Of a stretch of DNA of 64,000 nt, positions 47,975 through 58,046 are shown in pieces. The notes under the pieces were generated by a model, which worked only from the letters and a program-made list of their open reading frames with translations, had not been told where the DNA came from and made no database searches. How positions within the stretch are numbered: the first letter of the stretch is position 1; every line of letters starts with the position of its first letter. Made by a program: the position numbers and the translations under genes. Origin of the DNA: Verpa conica (Eukaryota; Ascomycota; Pezizomycetes; Pezizales; Morchellaceae); contig JAUFSD010000001.1 in NCBI GenBank assembly GCA_033030425.1, forward strand, positions 3,038,001-3,102,000, given 5' to 3'.

Positions 47975-50493
47975 TGCGGATATAACAGCAGCCACAACTA
48001 GGGGAAATATACCACTGTAGATAGCAACTGCATACTGCGGGAAAGCCGATTTAGTGTGCCTACTACTGGAATGGTCTACGAAGGTTGTGCAGGATATTCC
48101 TCGCCCCATGCCATAAAGTCTCCCGGCCGCTTCTAGACGTACCGAGGCCGAAGAACTAAGGTTTGGTACGGGGGTCTTGCCGAGTGGAGACATGAGAGCT
48201 ATAGTTGTTGGCAAGCCAGTAGGGAAAGGAGGGTCTGTAGCCAGAGAAGAAGGGCCTGTAGTCGAAGGGCAGGAGCCTAGCATCAGGGAAGAAGGGTCTG
48301 CAGTCGTGGTGAAGCCAGTAGTTGGGGAAGGGGAGGCGGTAGTAGGTTCGCCTGTTGAACCAGAAAGGCTACCGGACCAGCCACCTGCAGAGGGAAAGAA
48401 AGAAAAGCAACTTTGGACAGCGATGGATAGTGCTAAGTAGTGCTAATTAATGTCTGATATAATAAAAGAGGCTAATGTGGGAAATCTCTTTATTTCAGTA
48501 TGTCGGAAGTATATATAGTGTACTTATTTTGTATTCAGCGGAGGTTAGTTTGACTTGGATAATATAAGTGCTACTTCTTTTCAGTAGGTCATAGGTACTT
48601 TATTCTGGGAATAATTCAAATAGATAGGCTATTATCATGAGCACTTAGACCTGATAACAATGAAGAAAAATAACCTGATATAGAAATAATCTGGGTGGAT
48701 GTAAGTCGGGTGCCGGGAATATTCTGCACATGCAAGTGAGATTGGGGCTTGGTGTAGGGACCGGTTAGTCAACATCTGATAAGACTTATCAGATTTTTTG
48801 ATTAGACAAGGGATTAGACTAGTAGTTTAGGGCGATGGGCAACTCCTCGTCAGATCATCACCAATAACACTTGTAATCCCATCCCTATACTTGGCCCCGG
48901 GCCCAGTAAAACCTCCGGTAGGATTATCATGGAGATCTGGCGGGAATAGTAATTAGTCTCTGCTTTTAGTGCAGACCTGGGTCATAGCACTGTCAGAAGC
49001 CACGCCCGACAATCCCTGTTTCCAGAATACTTCTACCAGAAGCACGCCTACGCCCATACCCGTACCCTATACCCCTTTACTTTCTTCAAGGAAAAATTAA
49101 AAACTAGGGATGACAAGTTTTCTGTCAAAAAAATAATAGTCCCAAGTCCAGAAAGTAAAAAATGATAGTAGGGAGATTGAGAGCTCCTTGGGCCAAACGG
49201 CTCACCTTCTACTTACTGTAAAACTCACCTACTCCTATATAGCTAGGCAGATACATATGTAGTCGTTAGTTAAACTACCTGTAAGTAATTCTATACTACT
49301 TTGGGCAGGTATGAAGTACATGGAAATATAAGTTTTATGTTCACTAACTGAAGTTATATTTTATTGGCTAGAGGCCATCTCATCTAATAAAGACACCATT
49401 GGATTTCAGGGTACTCATTGCCTAACCGAGTAGTTTTTTCTTCTTTCCTTTGTGATTACGGGACGGGCCGGGCCGAGTTGCGTTAGTTGACTGGTCAAAT
49501 ATCTACCCCACATCACTCCCCTGTTACATATTCCTGTTTATAAACCTTTCGAATAAGATCTACACTAGCATACCCATAATAATACAAGGCTCTGATATCT
49601 GGCTGCATGTTAGGACCTCTATGTAGCATAGGACAACATAGAAACGGATAATAGTAGTGAACGGTTGCGGTCGGGGTTTGCTGGTGGGGATGTCACAAGT
49701 GGCATAGTGGCCGAGTCACTCAACCACAACGGGCCTAGAGGGAATAGTTATAAAAGTAGGCTGAAAATCATGGGATTTTTGCTCGGTCTTAGTATGTAGT
49801 TAAATTTCTTTCCTCTCTTCCTTTGTTGGGTAGTGAGCAAATAAAATCTTGTAGAGGGGTTGCTAATTCGTTCCTCCTGCAGCTGATGTTCTTGAATTAT
49901 GCCAGGCCAGAGCAATTTAGTTTTGGGATTTCCCCGACTCATTTATGATTTGTCGGTTTTCTCACTTACGGCATGATCACACGTTTCCCCCCGCTCCCGT
50001 CTCGAACCTGTTTCCCGCATCAAACTGCGTAACATCATGATATCCCCACCATCATCCGTTTTCGGAAGGAGCAGGGATCGAGATGCATGATTTGCTTGTT
50101 TAAGTTTCACCCCCACAATATTCTGATCCTCCACATGGATCATCTATAGCTGAAGATCTTTAGCTAATGATCATATCATTGAGATAAAAATCCCTCGAGA
50201 TGAAACGATGGCTCTGGTCAGACGGCATCATCGTTGCTGCTGGAACGTCATGATAGCAGGCATTGAAGAAATTTGCAGAACTTTTCAGGTCCTGGAGACA
50301 TAAAAGGCCGGAAATTCCAACCTCCCATCTCACAATCAACCGCCCCCTCTAGATTATCATTTGATCAAGAGTTAAATCCATCTATCTCGATCAACCTCTC
50401 CCTCAATTGCAAATTTCCATCCTCGATTCGAGCTCGGTCACTCTCCCACCTGTGGCTGCAACTCGAGGAACATTCTTCAACCCCGAATCTAGA
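47975..50493. other. Intergenic region
   Basis: About 2.5 kb without a recognised gene. A Gly/Glu/Val-rich 87-residue frame at 48177-48440 (GKPVGKGGSVAREEGPVVEG and similar units) is low complexity and probably debris. A GTGGCATAGTGGCCGAG stretch at about 49700 looks like a tRNA box A but has no downstream cloverleaf. The last 250 bases hold the probable promoter and CT-rich leader of the decarboxylase gene. Confidence 0.45.
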
Positions 50494-51786
50494 ATGTCTT
50501 CCCACCAGAAACAAGTCGAATGGGAGCCGGTTGTCAAAGAACTTGATAACCTCATCAAAGAAAAGGATTGGTCGGGAAACTTTGCGCAAGCCATCCATGA
50601 CGCAAAGTCAGCCGACATCCCCGACCTGGACCACATCAACTCTCTTGAGGACTATCTGAACGACATCAATGAATTTCTATTTTGGAAGCCGACCGAGAAC
50701 GAGAGAGGAGACGTTGTCTACAACAAAATCTGTCTCTTTTACTGGATTCTCAACCAAAAGACCTTGTCCAGCCTCCAAACCGAGGTTTTGCCCAATGCGG
50801 TGGGAAAACCACTTACTCCTCTATCAAAGTGGATGGTTAAATATGCAAATGCATTGGGTACTTTCTACGACAAAAAGGAATCGATCAACAAAGAGACTAT
50901 CGAAACATTCTATAATTCTCCTCCTTATAATATGGAGATATACGAAAGGCCTCCGAATGACTGGCAAACCTTCAACGAGTTCTTTGCTCGCCATGTCAAG
51001 AAGGGAGAACGTGACCCCGACCACCCTAACGATGCTAGATACATTGTCAGCGCCGCTGACTCGGTGTTTGATGGCTCGTGGGACGTGGACTCCGACAACA
51101 AGGTTATTTTTGTGAAGGGTATTCCATGGGATATCAAAAGCTTGCTTGATGGGTGTAAATATGCAGATGCTTTTAGGGGTGGCAAATTCATGCACGCATT
51201 CCTTAACACGACCGACTACCACCGCCAACACGCCCCTGTTGCGGGGAAGATCCTCGAAGCCAAGGTCATCTCCGGAGCAGTATACCTCGAGGTCGTCCCC
51301 ACTACAGATCCCAATTCTGCCCTGACACCAGTAAAGGACGGGGGCTCCCCACAGCGCCGGAACAAGTTCGCTATGCGCAGAAGAATGGCGGGGGGCAAGA
51401 CCGACGCTAACATCATCCGCCATGAATACCAACACATGCTACCGTCTCATGGCGGTGAGAGTAATACTCCACTGAAGGGTGTGTCGGCTCCAGATAACCC
51501 GGGATATCAGTTCCTTCAGGCACGTGGCTGCATCGTCATCGAATCGGATATTGGACTTGTCGCAGTGCTTCCTATTGGTATGGCGCAGGTATCCTCTGTC
51601 AGACTCTCAGTTGAGGAGGGCCAGCACGTCAAAAAAGGCGAAGAGATTTCTTACTTCCAGTTTGGGGGGTCCGATATCGTTTTGGTGTTTGAGCCGGGAA
51701 GTCAGGTAGATTTGACGGCGGTGGAGAAAAGACATTATAACACTGGCAAGACGATCGGAACTGCAACGGTTCCTACGCGAGACTAA
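50494..51786 (+). CDS. PsiD-like phosphatidylserine/aromatic amino-acid decarboxylase family protein
   Basis: A single exon of 430 residues, close to the 439 residues of the tryptophan decarboxylase PsiD. The start is the Met of MSSHQKQVEWEP; an in-frame ATG at 50407 would add 29 residues of leader-like sequence. The N-terminal third matches the PSDC-type domain (NALGTFYDKKESINKETIETF, then NDWQTFNEFFARHVKKGERD). The catalytic part shows SAADSVFDGSW, the His-containing NTTDYHRQHAPVAGKI, and FQFGGSDIVLVFE, where GGS is the expected autocleavage site whose Ser forms the pyruvoyl group. No transmembrane or mitochondrial presequence is evident, so a soluble enzyme is likely, unlike membrane-bound PSD1. 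The substrate may be an amino acid rather than phosphatidylserine, but the sequence alone does not decide this. Confidence 0.87.
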   Translation: MSSHQKQVEWEPVVKELDNLIKEKDWSGNFAQAIHDAKSADIPDLDHINSLEDYLNDINEFLFWKPTENERGDVVYNKICLFYWILNQKTLSSLQTEVLPNAVGKPLTPLSKWMVKYANALGTFYDKKESINKETIETFYNSPPYNMEIYERPPNDWQTFNEFFARHVKKGERDPDHPNDARYIVSAADSVFDGSWDVDSDNKVIFVKGIPWDIKSLLDGCKYADAFRGGKFMHAFLNTTDYHRQHAPVAGKILEAKVISGAVYLEVVPTTDPNSALTPVKDGGSPQRRNKFAMRRRMAGGKTDANIIRHEYQHMLPSHGGESNTPLKGVSAPDNPGYQFLQARGCIVIESDIGLVAVLPIGMAQVSSVRLSVEEGQHVKKGEEISYFQFGGSDIVLVFEPGSQVDLTAVEKRHYNTGKTIGTATVPTRD

Positions 51787-53588
51787 ATAGTTACGTGGGG
51801 CTGGAAGAAACTTGGTAGGTAAATGGCACTGGAAATGGAGAATGGAGACAGAGCATGGATATGCGAGTCGGTTATATGTGGCCTGTCTGGTTTTTGTTCG
51901 CTTTGCCATGTGTTCATTTCTGATTATTATCTACCACGTTCTCTTCAATTACGGTTATTGGTTTTCTCCTTTTTGGTCTATCTCAGGTATGATCAGGGAA
52001 TTAAATGACAATTCAATGGGCTTCTTCTCTTCATATACCTACAAGACCTGGTGAAACAAAGTACAATTATCATTCTCCCAGTTAATGGTATTACAACTGT
52101 TGGTACCGTATTAGTACTCGAATAATCCACTAGATCCGAAGTTCCGAAGCTAAGCTAGAAAGGGAATATCTGTAGCCGATCTGAGGCTTATATCAATACT
52201 CTAACCCCTTCAAGCTGTGCTTTATCAGTACCATCCCGGATAGCGGATCTAGTTGTATTTGTTCGCCTGGTATATAAAAGATCCCCCGAAACAGTGGCCT
52301 CGCGGGTTCATGTCGCTTAATAATGATTTATTATCACCAGCCTACGTATCTTCCCATACCCTAAACCTCTCACTTCGTTCAGGCATCACCCGGGCCAGAT
52401 CTTTGTTGCATGCCCTTCACAAAGAGGCCAATCAGAAACCACTAGGACTTGTATTATATTAATAGCTGCTATTTATTCTATCTATTATCTATGTCACTTA
52501 TTACTCTTTATGCCATCAATTATTACCGTCTATACTATCCATTATTACCATCTAAACCGCCAATAGCCATAGTTATACCATTAAGCATATATATCATTTC
52601 TATCATCAAGTATGATTATTTATGTGATCTATTAATATTAGCTTTGCAATCATTAGAGCTTAGTAAAATTTATTCTGCACATACTTGCAGAACTAATTAA
52701 TTTTGCTTGTAGTTTGTATTCCATCTACCTTTCATGGCCCCTTTAGCAACCGCAAGCTTTGTTCTCTCAGCATTAAGTTCCCTTTGCCTTAGTTGTGCTA
52801 TAGCTGGTGTACCGGGGATGATAATTCTATCAGCGTGTTCTCTGGACGTGCGCTTCTGGAGGACCCGGATTCCCCAGTTCGATTTTCCTCTTCCTGCCGG
52901 TGTTTTTAGGGACTTTTGACGGAGTGGCCTCTGGAAGAAACACTGGCGGTGAGGATTTTTGGGAATGAAGTAGAGTCTATACACATATTAGTATAAAAGG
53001 CCGCAATTGTCTATCAATTGAAAAAGATTTCGATATTGGATACCTCTGGTACAAATTCAGGATAAAATCTTTTTTTCCAAGTATCCTAATGTTCACCAGT
53101 TAGTATAATGGACTCTGTTACATGAGGCAGTATACTTTAGCGGTTTTCAGGTTAAAGAGAATGTCGATAATAAAAATTAAAGACTCTTCTGAATAAGTAC
53201 AATGCATATATACCGGAGTAGAAGTGATTATAGGTATAGAATCACAGGAAAAGGGCTTGAATAGGTTCTCCGGGGAAGGGGAGATATGGAAACCACTCCT
53301 TATAATAGTTATCACGGGTGGGGCAGTATGATTTCTAGTATCCCCCCTTTCTATACGCTGGTGTGACACCCGCACCTCCTTTAAGTAGACATACCAACGC
53401 CTAGCTACATAAGCAGGCGAGTTGTGGAGGCTGCACTGTGCTGGTCAATAATGTGATGTCATCATCCTAGCCAGTGTGGCTCTGCGGGTGCCTTCCTCAG
53501 GGTTCAATCGATCATCGAACACAATTAGAACAGATCTGACCTATCATATCATTGCTGCATCCATCCAATGATCTATAGCTAGCAGCCG
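51787..53588. other. Intergenic region
   Basis: About 1.8 kb without a recognised gene. A stretch of AT-rich, TTATTACCATCTA-like low-complexity repeats lies at 52450-52640. A TTAGTATAATGGA at about 53100 resembles a tRNA D-arm, but no cloverleaf follows. Small frames here show no family features. Confidence 0.4.
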
Positions 53589-53846
53589 ATGCAAGAGACA
53601 ACACGTACATCCAGGAAACATCGCCTCAAGACATTGAACGCACCACAACTATCCCCACGGGACTTTGGAACTCATGGCAACAAACTACCCGGTCCATGGA
53701 GAGATTACGCTCAAGATACCAAGTTTCTGGGGGATCGTGTTGTTGTACAAGGAGGAGCGAGATGGAAGTGGGTTAAGGATCTTGGTGCTGGGGGTTTGGG
53801 CTCGTCTCACTTGAAGGAGCAGAATGAGGCCTGGTGTGCAATTTGA
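53589..53846 (+). pseudogene. Kinase-like N-terminal fragment
   Basis: An 85-residue frame starting MQETTRTSRKH. Its second half contains GARWKWVKDLGAGGLGSSHL followed by KEQNEAW, matching the pattern W..VK.LGAGGFGSVHLWEQ found at the glycine-rich loop of several fungal kinases. The frame ends at 53846 with no VAIK Lys or C-lobe. It is probably a third dead kinase start in the window. Confidence 0.55.
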
Positions 53847-54478
53847 ATATATAAGTTACTATGTAGTTCAATTAAGCTGTACTCTATGCAACCGGCTAAG
53901 CACTCAGTCCTAGGCAACGGATTATTAACGTTGCATGGACCAGCCGAGTGAGAATCTGTGAATGTAAATAATACCCGAGACCCGTGGACAAGGATTATTT
54001 ATGCATGTAGCATGCAACCTCTGTAGGGTTTAGCTAGAATGCGACTTTCTCGTATCGCTCATCACGTCAAGTATGCATAGGGCCGGGGCTGTGCTACAGG
54101 GGTTCTAATTAGTATAATGACTCTTGATTGTGAAATTAATTGCGTAATTTTTGGGATATACATTTGATTAGTAGTATCATGAGTCAATAGAGAAAATTTT
54201 AATATTGTAAACCTTAATTCAAACTATTAATTAACACCCATTACTCTATAAAAAACCATATAGCCCCCAATACTGTGGGCTGCTTTCCAATCGATAAAGA
54301 AATCTATACGAAAAGATAATCTGATTCGATCATAGAAAAGCAGGATGATATTTTAATAACTAATAAGGAGAGAGATTATCTAAGTTGGGGGTGTGCATTC
54401 CTCTAAGAGGACATGTATCTCTGTGGCTAGTACCACTTAGCCTTATTTACTAGTGTGTGGCACAACACTCATCTCCAA
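53847..54478. other. Intergenic region with dispersed repeat copy
   Basis: Contains a CCGAGTGAGAATCTGTGA motif at about 53944 and, at 54290-54475, a copy of the repeat also found at 29690-29905. The repeat copy ends only three bases before the stop codon of the minus-strand hydrolase gene, so it probably provides part of that gene's 3' untranslated region. Confidence 0.55.
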
Positions 54479-55591
54479 CTACTGAAACACAACTTCCGGA
54501 AACTCATCGCTAGGCCCCTCAAACAACGCACCCCCATGGCCCCTCAACACCCACCCAAAGAAATCCCTAACATACGCTCTCTGAATCACACACGCCCTCA
54601 GCCCATTAATCGTCCCAAACAGCTCTACATATTCCGGCGGGAATAACCCCCGGGCTCCCAACAAATCAACCAAAGTCGTAAAATCACCATACGCGAGATG
54701 GCGCGCCCCATCTATCACCAATACCTTCTTCCACCCTTCAAGATTCCCCCACAGCGTCTCCCACGTCGCGTCGTTAGTTATGTTATGCACGGGGGTACCC
54801 ATAAGCACAAACGGCTTGTCGAACCCCTCTTGCACAACATCACCGTACACGGATCCGTCTAGGTTGATCCCAGCCTCGACTCTGTCATCTTGTAGTAATA
54901 CTTCTGCTGTTGCAGCACCACCAAAGGAGTGCCCAAACATGCCTACACCATTGATGTGGAAGCGTCTGTGCACGCCTGGGATATGCTGTGTGAGGTTCTT
55001 GAGTAGTAGGTCCAATGCGAATTCTGCATCCTTGACTCTTAGGTCGAGTAGTATCGGCAGCGTAATGGGGTCAGTTAGGTTGGTAGCTGGGTCTGCGAGG
55101 ATCACGCTACCGTCCGCAAACTCTACAATGGGGGCGTCATAGGGGTGGTCTATGGTCGCGACTAGATACCCGTGAGACGCAAGGTCTTCGGCGAGAGTCG
55201 TGTACCAGTATCGTGATGTACCGTAGCCGGTTGAGAAGAGGAGGAGCTGGGCTTGTTTTGTTGAGATGAGTGGGGCGGCGGTGTAGGAGTTGGATAGGAT
55301 TGTGGAGAAGGTTCCGTTGGGGAGACTAGCAGATTGTTCCCAGTAGGAGGCGGTCGCGGGTGACATATATGGTGCGAGGGGGTAGTTTTTTGTGGATTTG
55401 GCGGGGTAGTGTAGAGTGATTATGAATTTGCGGGGGCCCGGTGCGAATGGGTTGGGACGGGCGTAGTCGGTGAGTTCAAAGTCGAGGGCTCCGACGCTGT
55501 GGCTGCCGGTGACGGCGGGGAGGGATACGGCGTTTGTGAAGACATCTTTGAGGAGTAGACCAAAGAGGGGGAGGGAGAATTTGTTGAACAT
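54479..55591 (-). CDS. Secreted PAF-acetylhydrolase-like alpha/beta hydrolase
   Basis: A single exon of 370 residues. The hydrophobic N-terminus (MFNKFSLPLFGLLL) followed by VSLPAVTGSHSVG suggests a signal peptide, and N-glycosylation sites (NGT, NLT, NIT) fit secretion. The nucleophile elbow is GMFGHSFGGAATAEVLL; upstream QLLLFSTGYGTSRYWYTTLA and the block SHGYLVATIDHPYDAP match the platelet-activating factor acetylhydrolase isoform II-type fold. AGINLDGSVYGD supplies a probable catalytic Asp region and GARHLAYGDF a probable His. Such enzymes hydrolyse short acyl esters of phospholipids or related esters; the substrate here is unknown. A TATATAAAC element is 55-65 bases upstream. Confidence 0.87.
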   Translation of the reverse strand: MFNKFSLPLFGLLLKDVFTNAVSLPAVTGSHSVGALDFELTDYARPNPFAPGPRKFIITLHYPAKSTKNYPLAPYMSPATASYWEQSASLPNGTFSTILSNSYTAAPLISTKQAQLLLFSTGYGTSRYWYTTLAEDLASHGYLVATIDHPYDAPIVEFADGSVILADPATNLTDPITLPILLDLRVKDAEFALDLLLKNLTQHIPGVHRRFHINGVGMFGHSFGGAATAEVLLQDDRVEAGINLDGSVYGDVVQEGFDKPFVLMGTPVHNITNDATWETLWGNLEGWKKVLVIDGARHLAYGDFTTLVDLLGARGLFPPEYVELFGTINGLRACVIQRAYVRDFFGWVLRGHGGALFEGPSDEFPEVVFQ

Positions 55592-55646
55592 TGTGTGAGT
55601 GTTGACTATGATGGTAGAGAGTCTTCAGTAATTGCACAGTACCAGT

Positions 55647-55655
55647 GTTTATATA
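55647..55655 (-). promoter_or_regulatory. TATA box of the PAF-AH-like gene
   Basis: TATATAAAC on the minus strand, about 56-64 bases upstream of the ATG at 55591. It is the best TATA match near this gene and is at a reasonable distance for a fungal core promoter. Confidence 0.55.
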
Positions 55656-56220
55656 TTCATATTATATAGAAGCCAAGATTCATTATTATGCAGATATTCT
55701 GCCTTGCTCGTATCCTGGGGTCTAAGCCTTGTCAAGGGCGGGCTCCTCCGAGGGAATTTTGCCAATTAGTCAAGACCAACCGGCGGTACTACAGAACGCG
55801 CAATACTCCATATTTATACCGTATTTTTACCCCGTATAGATCCATATATAAGCCTCTGAATGACGCTGCTGCAAGCCTTCAATTTGCTGCGCTCGGACCT
55901 ACAACGGTGGACACGGTCGCACGGCGGACAGGTGTTTAGTCAGCCAAAAAACGTGACTTTTTGGGCAAGAAGCATAGAACACACCGTGAACGGCTGTGCT
56001 CTCTAACCTGTTGCAACTTCTATAGTTCACCAATGATGCGGAACACAAAGATTTGTAATAACTTCGCTTTATGGTGTATTTTTGACAGGTATATGCACCC
56101 ATATGGTTATCCTGTAGCTATATAGCTTAGTATCTCATCTTATTATACTTTAAATTTGATCCTTTACAGGGGCCTCTCAACGCAATCCCCGCCAGCCTGC
56201 TGAAATGATGCACTGTGTAG

Positions 56221-56404
56221 TACAGTCGCACCTCGCTATGCCGGACGCCAAGAATCCAGAGAATCTCATACGGGATAGCAAGTTTAAAGAATCCGGGATA
56301 GCAAACCTATTCTGTAGTAGAAAAAATATTTTGATTAGGGTAACTTGTATGAGACAGCAAGGGATCCTGCATATCGAGGTCCGGCATAGCAAAGTGCGAC
56401 TGTA
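56221..56404. mobile_element. Pogo/Tc1-mariner-type MITE, 180 bp, TA target duplication
   Basis: The element at 56223-56402 has inverted ends: CAGTCGCACCTCGCTATGCC at the left and, at the right, the reverse complement of CAGTCGCACTTTGCTATGCC. It is flanked by TA at 56221-56222 and 56403-56404. CAGTCG-type termini and TA duplication point to the pogo branch of Tc1/mariner. The interior has no coding capacity; the arms differ at three positions or so, so it is older than the hAT element at 30.4 kb. Confidence 0.85.
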
Positions 56405-56915
56405 CTGTACTAATAGCACTCAGCCTATAGTACTTAACGTAATCCTATTGAGCTTATATGGTATTTGATTTTCGTCTTAGGGCGGTTTAGGAAGTTCCAA
56501 AACCTACTGAACAGTCTTTGGGGCCTGATTTCAAATATAGAAACTACTCTAGTAGCGGTGAAGGGTAGTTTTGGGTTAATAGATGATTAATAGTGGGATT
56601 TAAAGAGTTAGACGGCCCTGGCCGGGGTATTGTCAATGAATTCAACTTTGTTTCCCAATATTAGTAATATTGTAACATCTAAGGGCTTCATATCTTTTAT
56701 TGCGTCGCTGTGCTGAGGATTACACATACCGTACAAATTTGTCCGGTGCTTAGAACCCTTGGGGAGACCATCATACAAAGCTTTGTTTAAGTCACAATGT
56801 ATAGTAGTCGCTGGAACCCTCTAAAGTAAACGCGGCTGAAAAGCAATAGTATGAGACAGGTTACTTTTCCAGCCTCGAGCTATGTATATCCTCACTGTTC
56901 TTCTTTTCACCTTAA

Positions 56916-57121
56916 GCCTATCCCTTTGTCTGGTGAGACTTGCTGCCCACCCAATGTGGCGATGCTGTAGCTTAGTCAATCACAACATAACCAATAAACA
57001 ACAGCGTTTGAGTGAAGTATCTGGCAGAGACAATACTTCTGGCCAGTAAGAAGATTTTAATCTTCTCAAGTCCTTTGGCCCCCATCTTGGGTGGGCAGCA
57101 TCACCAGAGAAAGGGATAGGC
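56916..57121. mobile_element. Inverted-repeat (MITE-like) element
   Basis: Left arm 56916-56953 (GCCTATCCCTTTGTCTGGTG then GCTGCCCACCCA) matches the reverse complement of the right arm 57088-57121 with a few differences, including a 3-4 base indel. The two arms enclose about 130 bases without coding capacity. A TA lies at the same place in both arms (within CCTATCC and GGATAGG), so a Tc1/mariner-type origin is possible, but no clear target duplication is visible outside the arms. Confidence 0.65.
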
Positions 57122-57131
57122 GTACTCGCCA

Positions 57132-57347
57132 ATTACTATGGTATCGTATTACCTCGATAAATTGGCTATGCAGGCGTCACAGCCACTTCCTATCAAACGT
57201 ATAGTAGCTATCTGATCGTAAGGGTTGATATCTTAATCTAGCTTCGATAGGTTTAGAGACAGCCTAATAGGGCTTAGATAACATGTTTAAGCCTAGGTGG
57301 CGGCGACGCCCGCATAGCCAAATTATCGAGGTGATATGGTAGTTGTT
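57132..57347. mobile_element. Second inverted-repeat (MITE-like) element
   Basis: Left arm 57132-57186 contains TTACCTCGATAAATTGGC, then TATGCAGGCGTCACAGCCAC. Right arm 57297-57347 is its reverse complement with several substitutions (for example GTGGCGGCGACGCCCGCATA). The arms are about 50 bases long, an unusually long foldback. No target duplication could be defined. It abuts the preceding inverted-repeat element. Confidence 0.65.
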
Positions 57348-57483
57348 AAGGAAAACTTTAGTCTCATGCCCAGCCTCATTATTTGCTGCGCAGCACTAGG
57401 ATACAATGGGGCTGAGTAGGCAATTCTACTCCGCCGTATACATGTGTTGCCTGATGTTCTAGTGTGCGCACGAATATGATGGC

Positions 57484-57633
57484 TACTCGGGCCAGGGAAG
57501 AAGTTTGGAAAAACAAGGGGGATCCCTGCGGCGGATAGGAAGTGTCCTTTCAGTGACTTTTTGTTCTTCTAGCCAATGAGTTTGGCTTGAAGGATCTCCC
57601 TCGTTTTTCCAAACTTCTTCTCTGACGCGAGTA
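57484..57633. mobile_element. Tc1/mariner-type MITE, 146 bp, TA target duplication
   Basis: The element at 57486-57631 is flanked by TA on both sides (57484-57485 and 57632-57633). Left arm CTCGGGCCAGGGAAGAAGTT, continuing TGGAAAAACAAGGGGGATCC, pairs with the right arm at about 57591-57631 with four or five mismatches over 40 bases. The interior is non-coding. Length, TA duplication and long arms fit a non-autonomous Tc1/mariner element. Confidence 0.8.
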
Positions 57634-58046
57634 CAAGGCTTCAGCCCGTAGTATTCTTAATTCAACGTGCTAGCCTCCAGCAATTAAAATTTACCTTCGA
57701 TTAGTAAATACAAAACTTTCATTCACGAGTATTTCCACCATGCATGACACGTCATGATGGTGGGAAGCCACAACCCTTCACGATTCGTTAGAAAAAGGAG
57801 TTTGTCTTGGTGTTATGAGGCTCTCGGCACACCTCAGATCGACTTAGCAACCAGCAATCCCCCGCCCACTGTATGTAGGACCACGATGAAGGTCTTACTG
57901 AGTGCACCCTGCCCCATTTACATGGCAAGATATTTGTTTAACTAGATGGCTCCCGCGTACTACGATATCGAAAGAGCCATAGCTAGAATCCTTCATCACC
58001 CCCAGCTACCCACGTTCGCGATCTAGAAACCCCCTAAGTTCCATCA
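57634..58046. other. NLR upstream region
   Basis: About 400 bases between the last MITE and the proposed NLR start. It contains a short frame at 57754-57945 without recognisable features. No clear TATA box. The MITE nest at 56.2-57.6 kb immediately precedes this promoter region. Confidence 0.4.

Noticed and set aside
48177..48440. Gly/Glu/Val-rich 87-codon frame
   Set aside because: Low-complexity composition, no homology recognised, surrounded by decayed sequence.
49690..49740. tRNA-like box A (GTGGCATAGTGGCCGAG)
   Set aside because: No matching box B, T arm or acceptor stem within tRNA distance.
53090..53160. tRNA-like stretch TTAGTATAATGG
   Set aside because: No cloverleaf could be drawn; a box B is missing.
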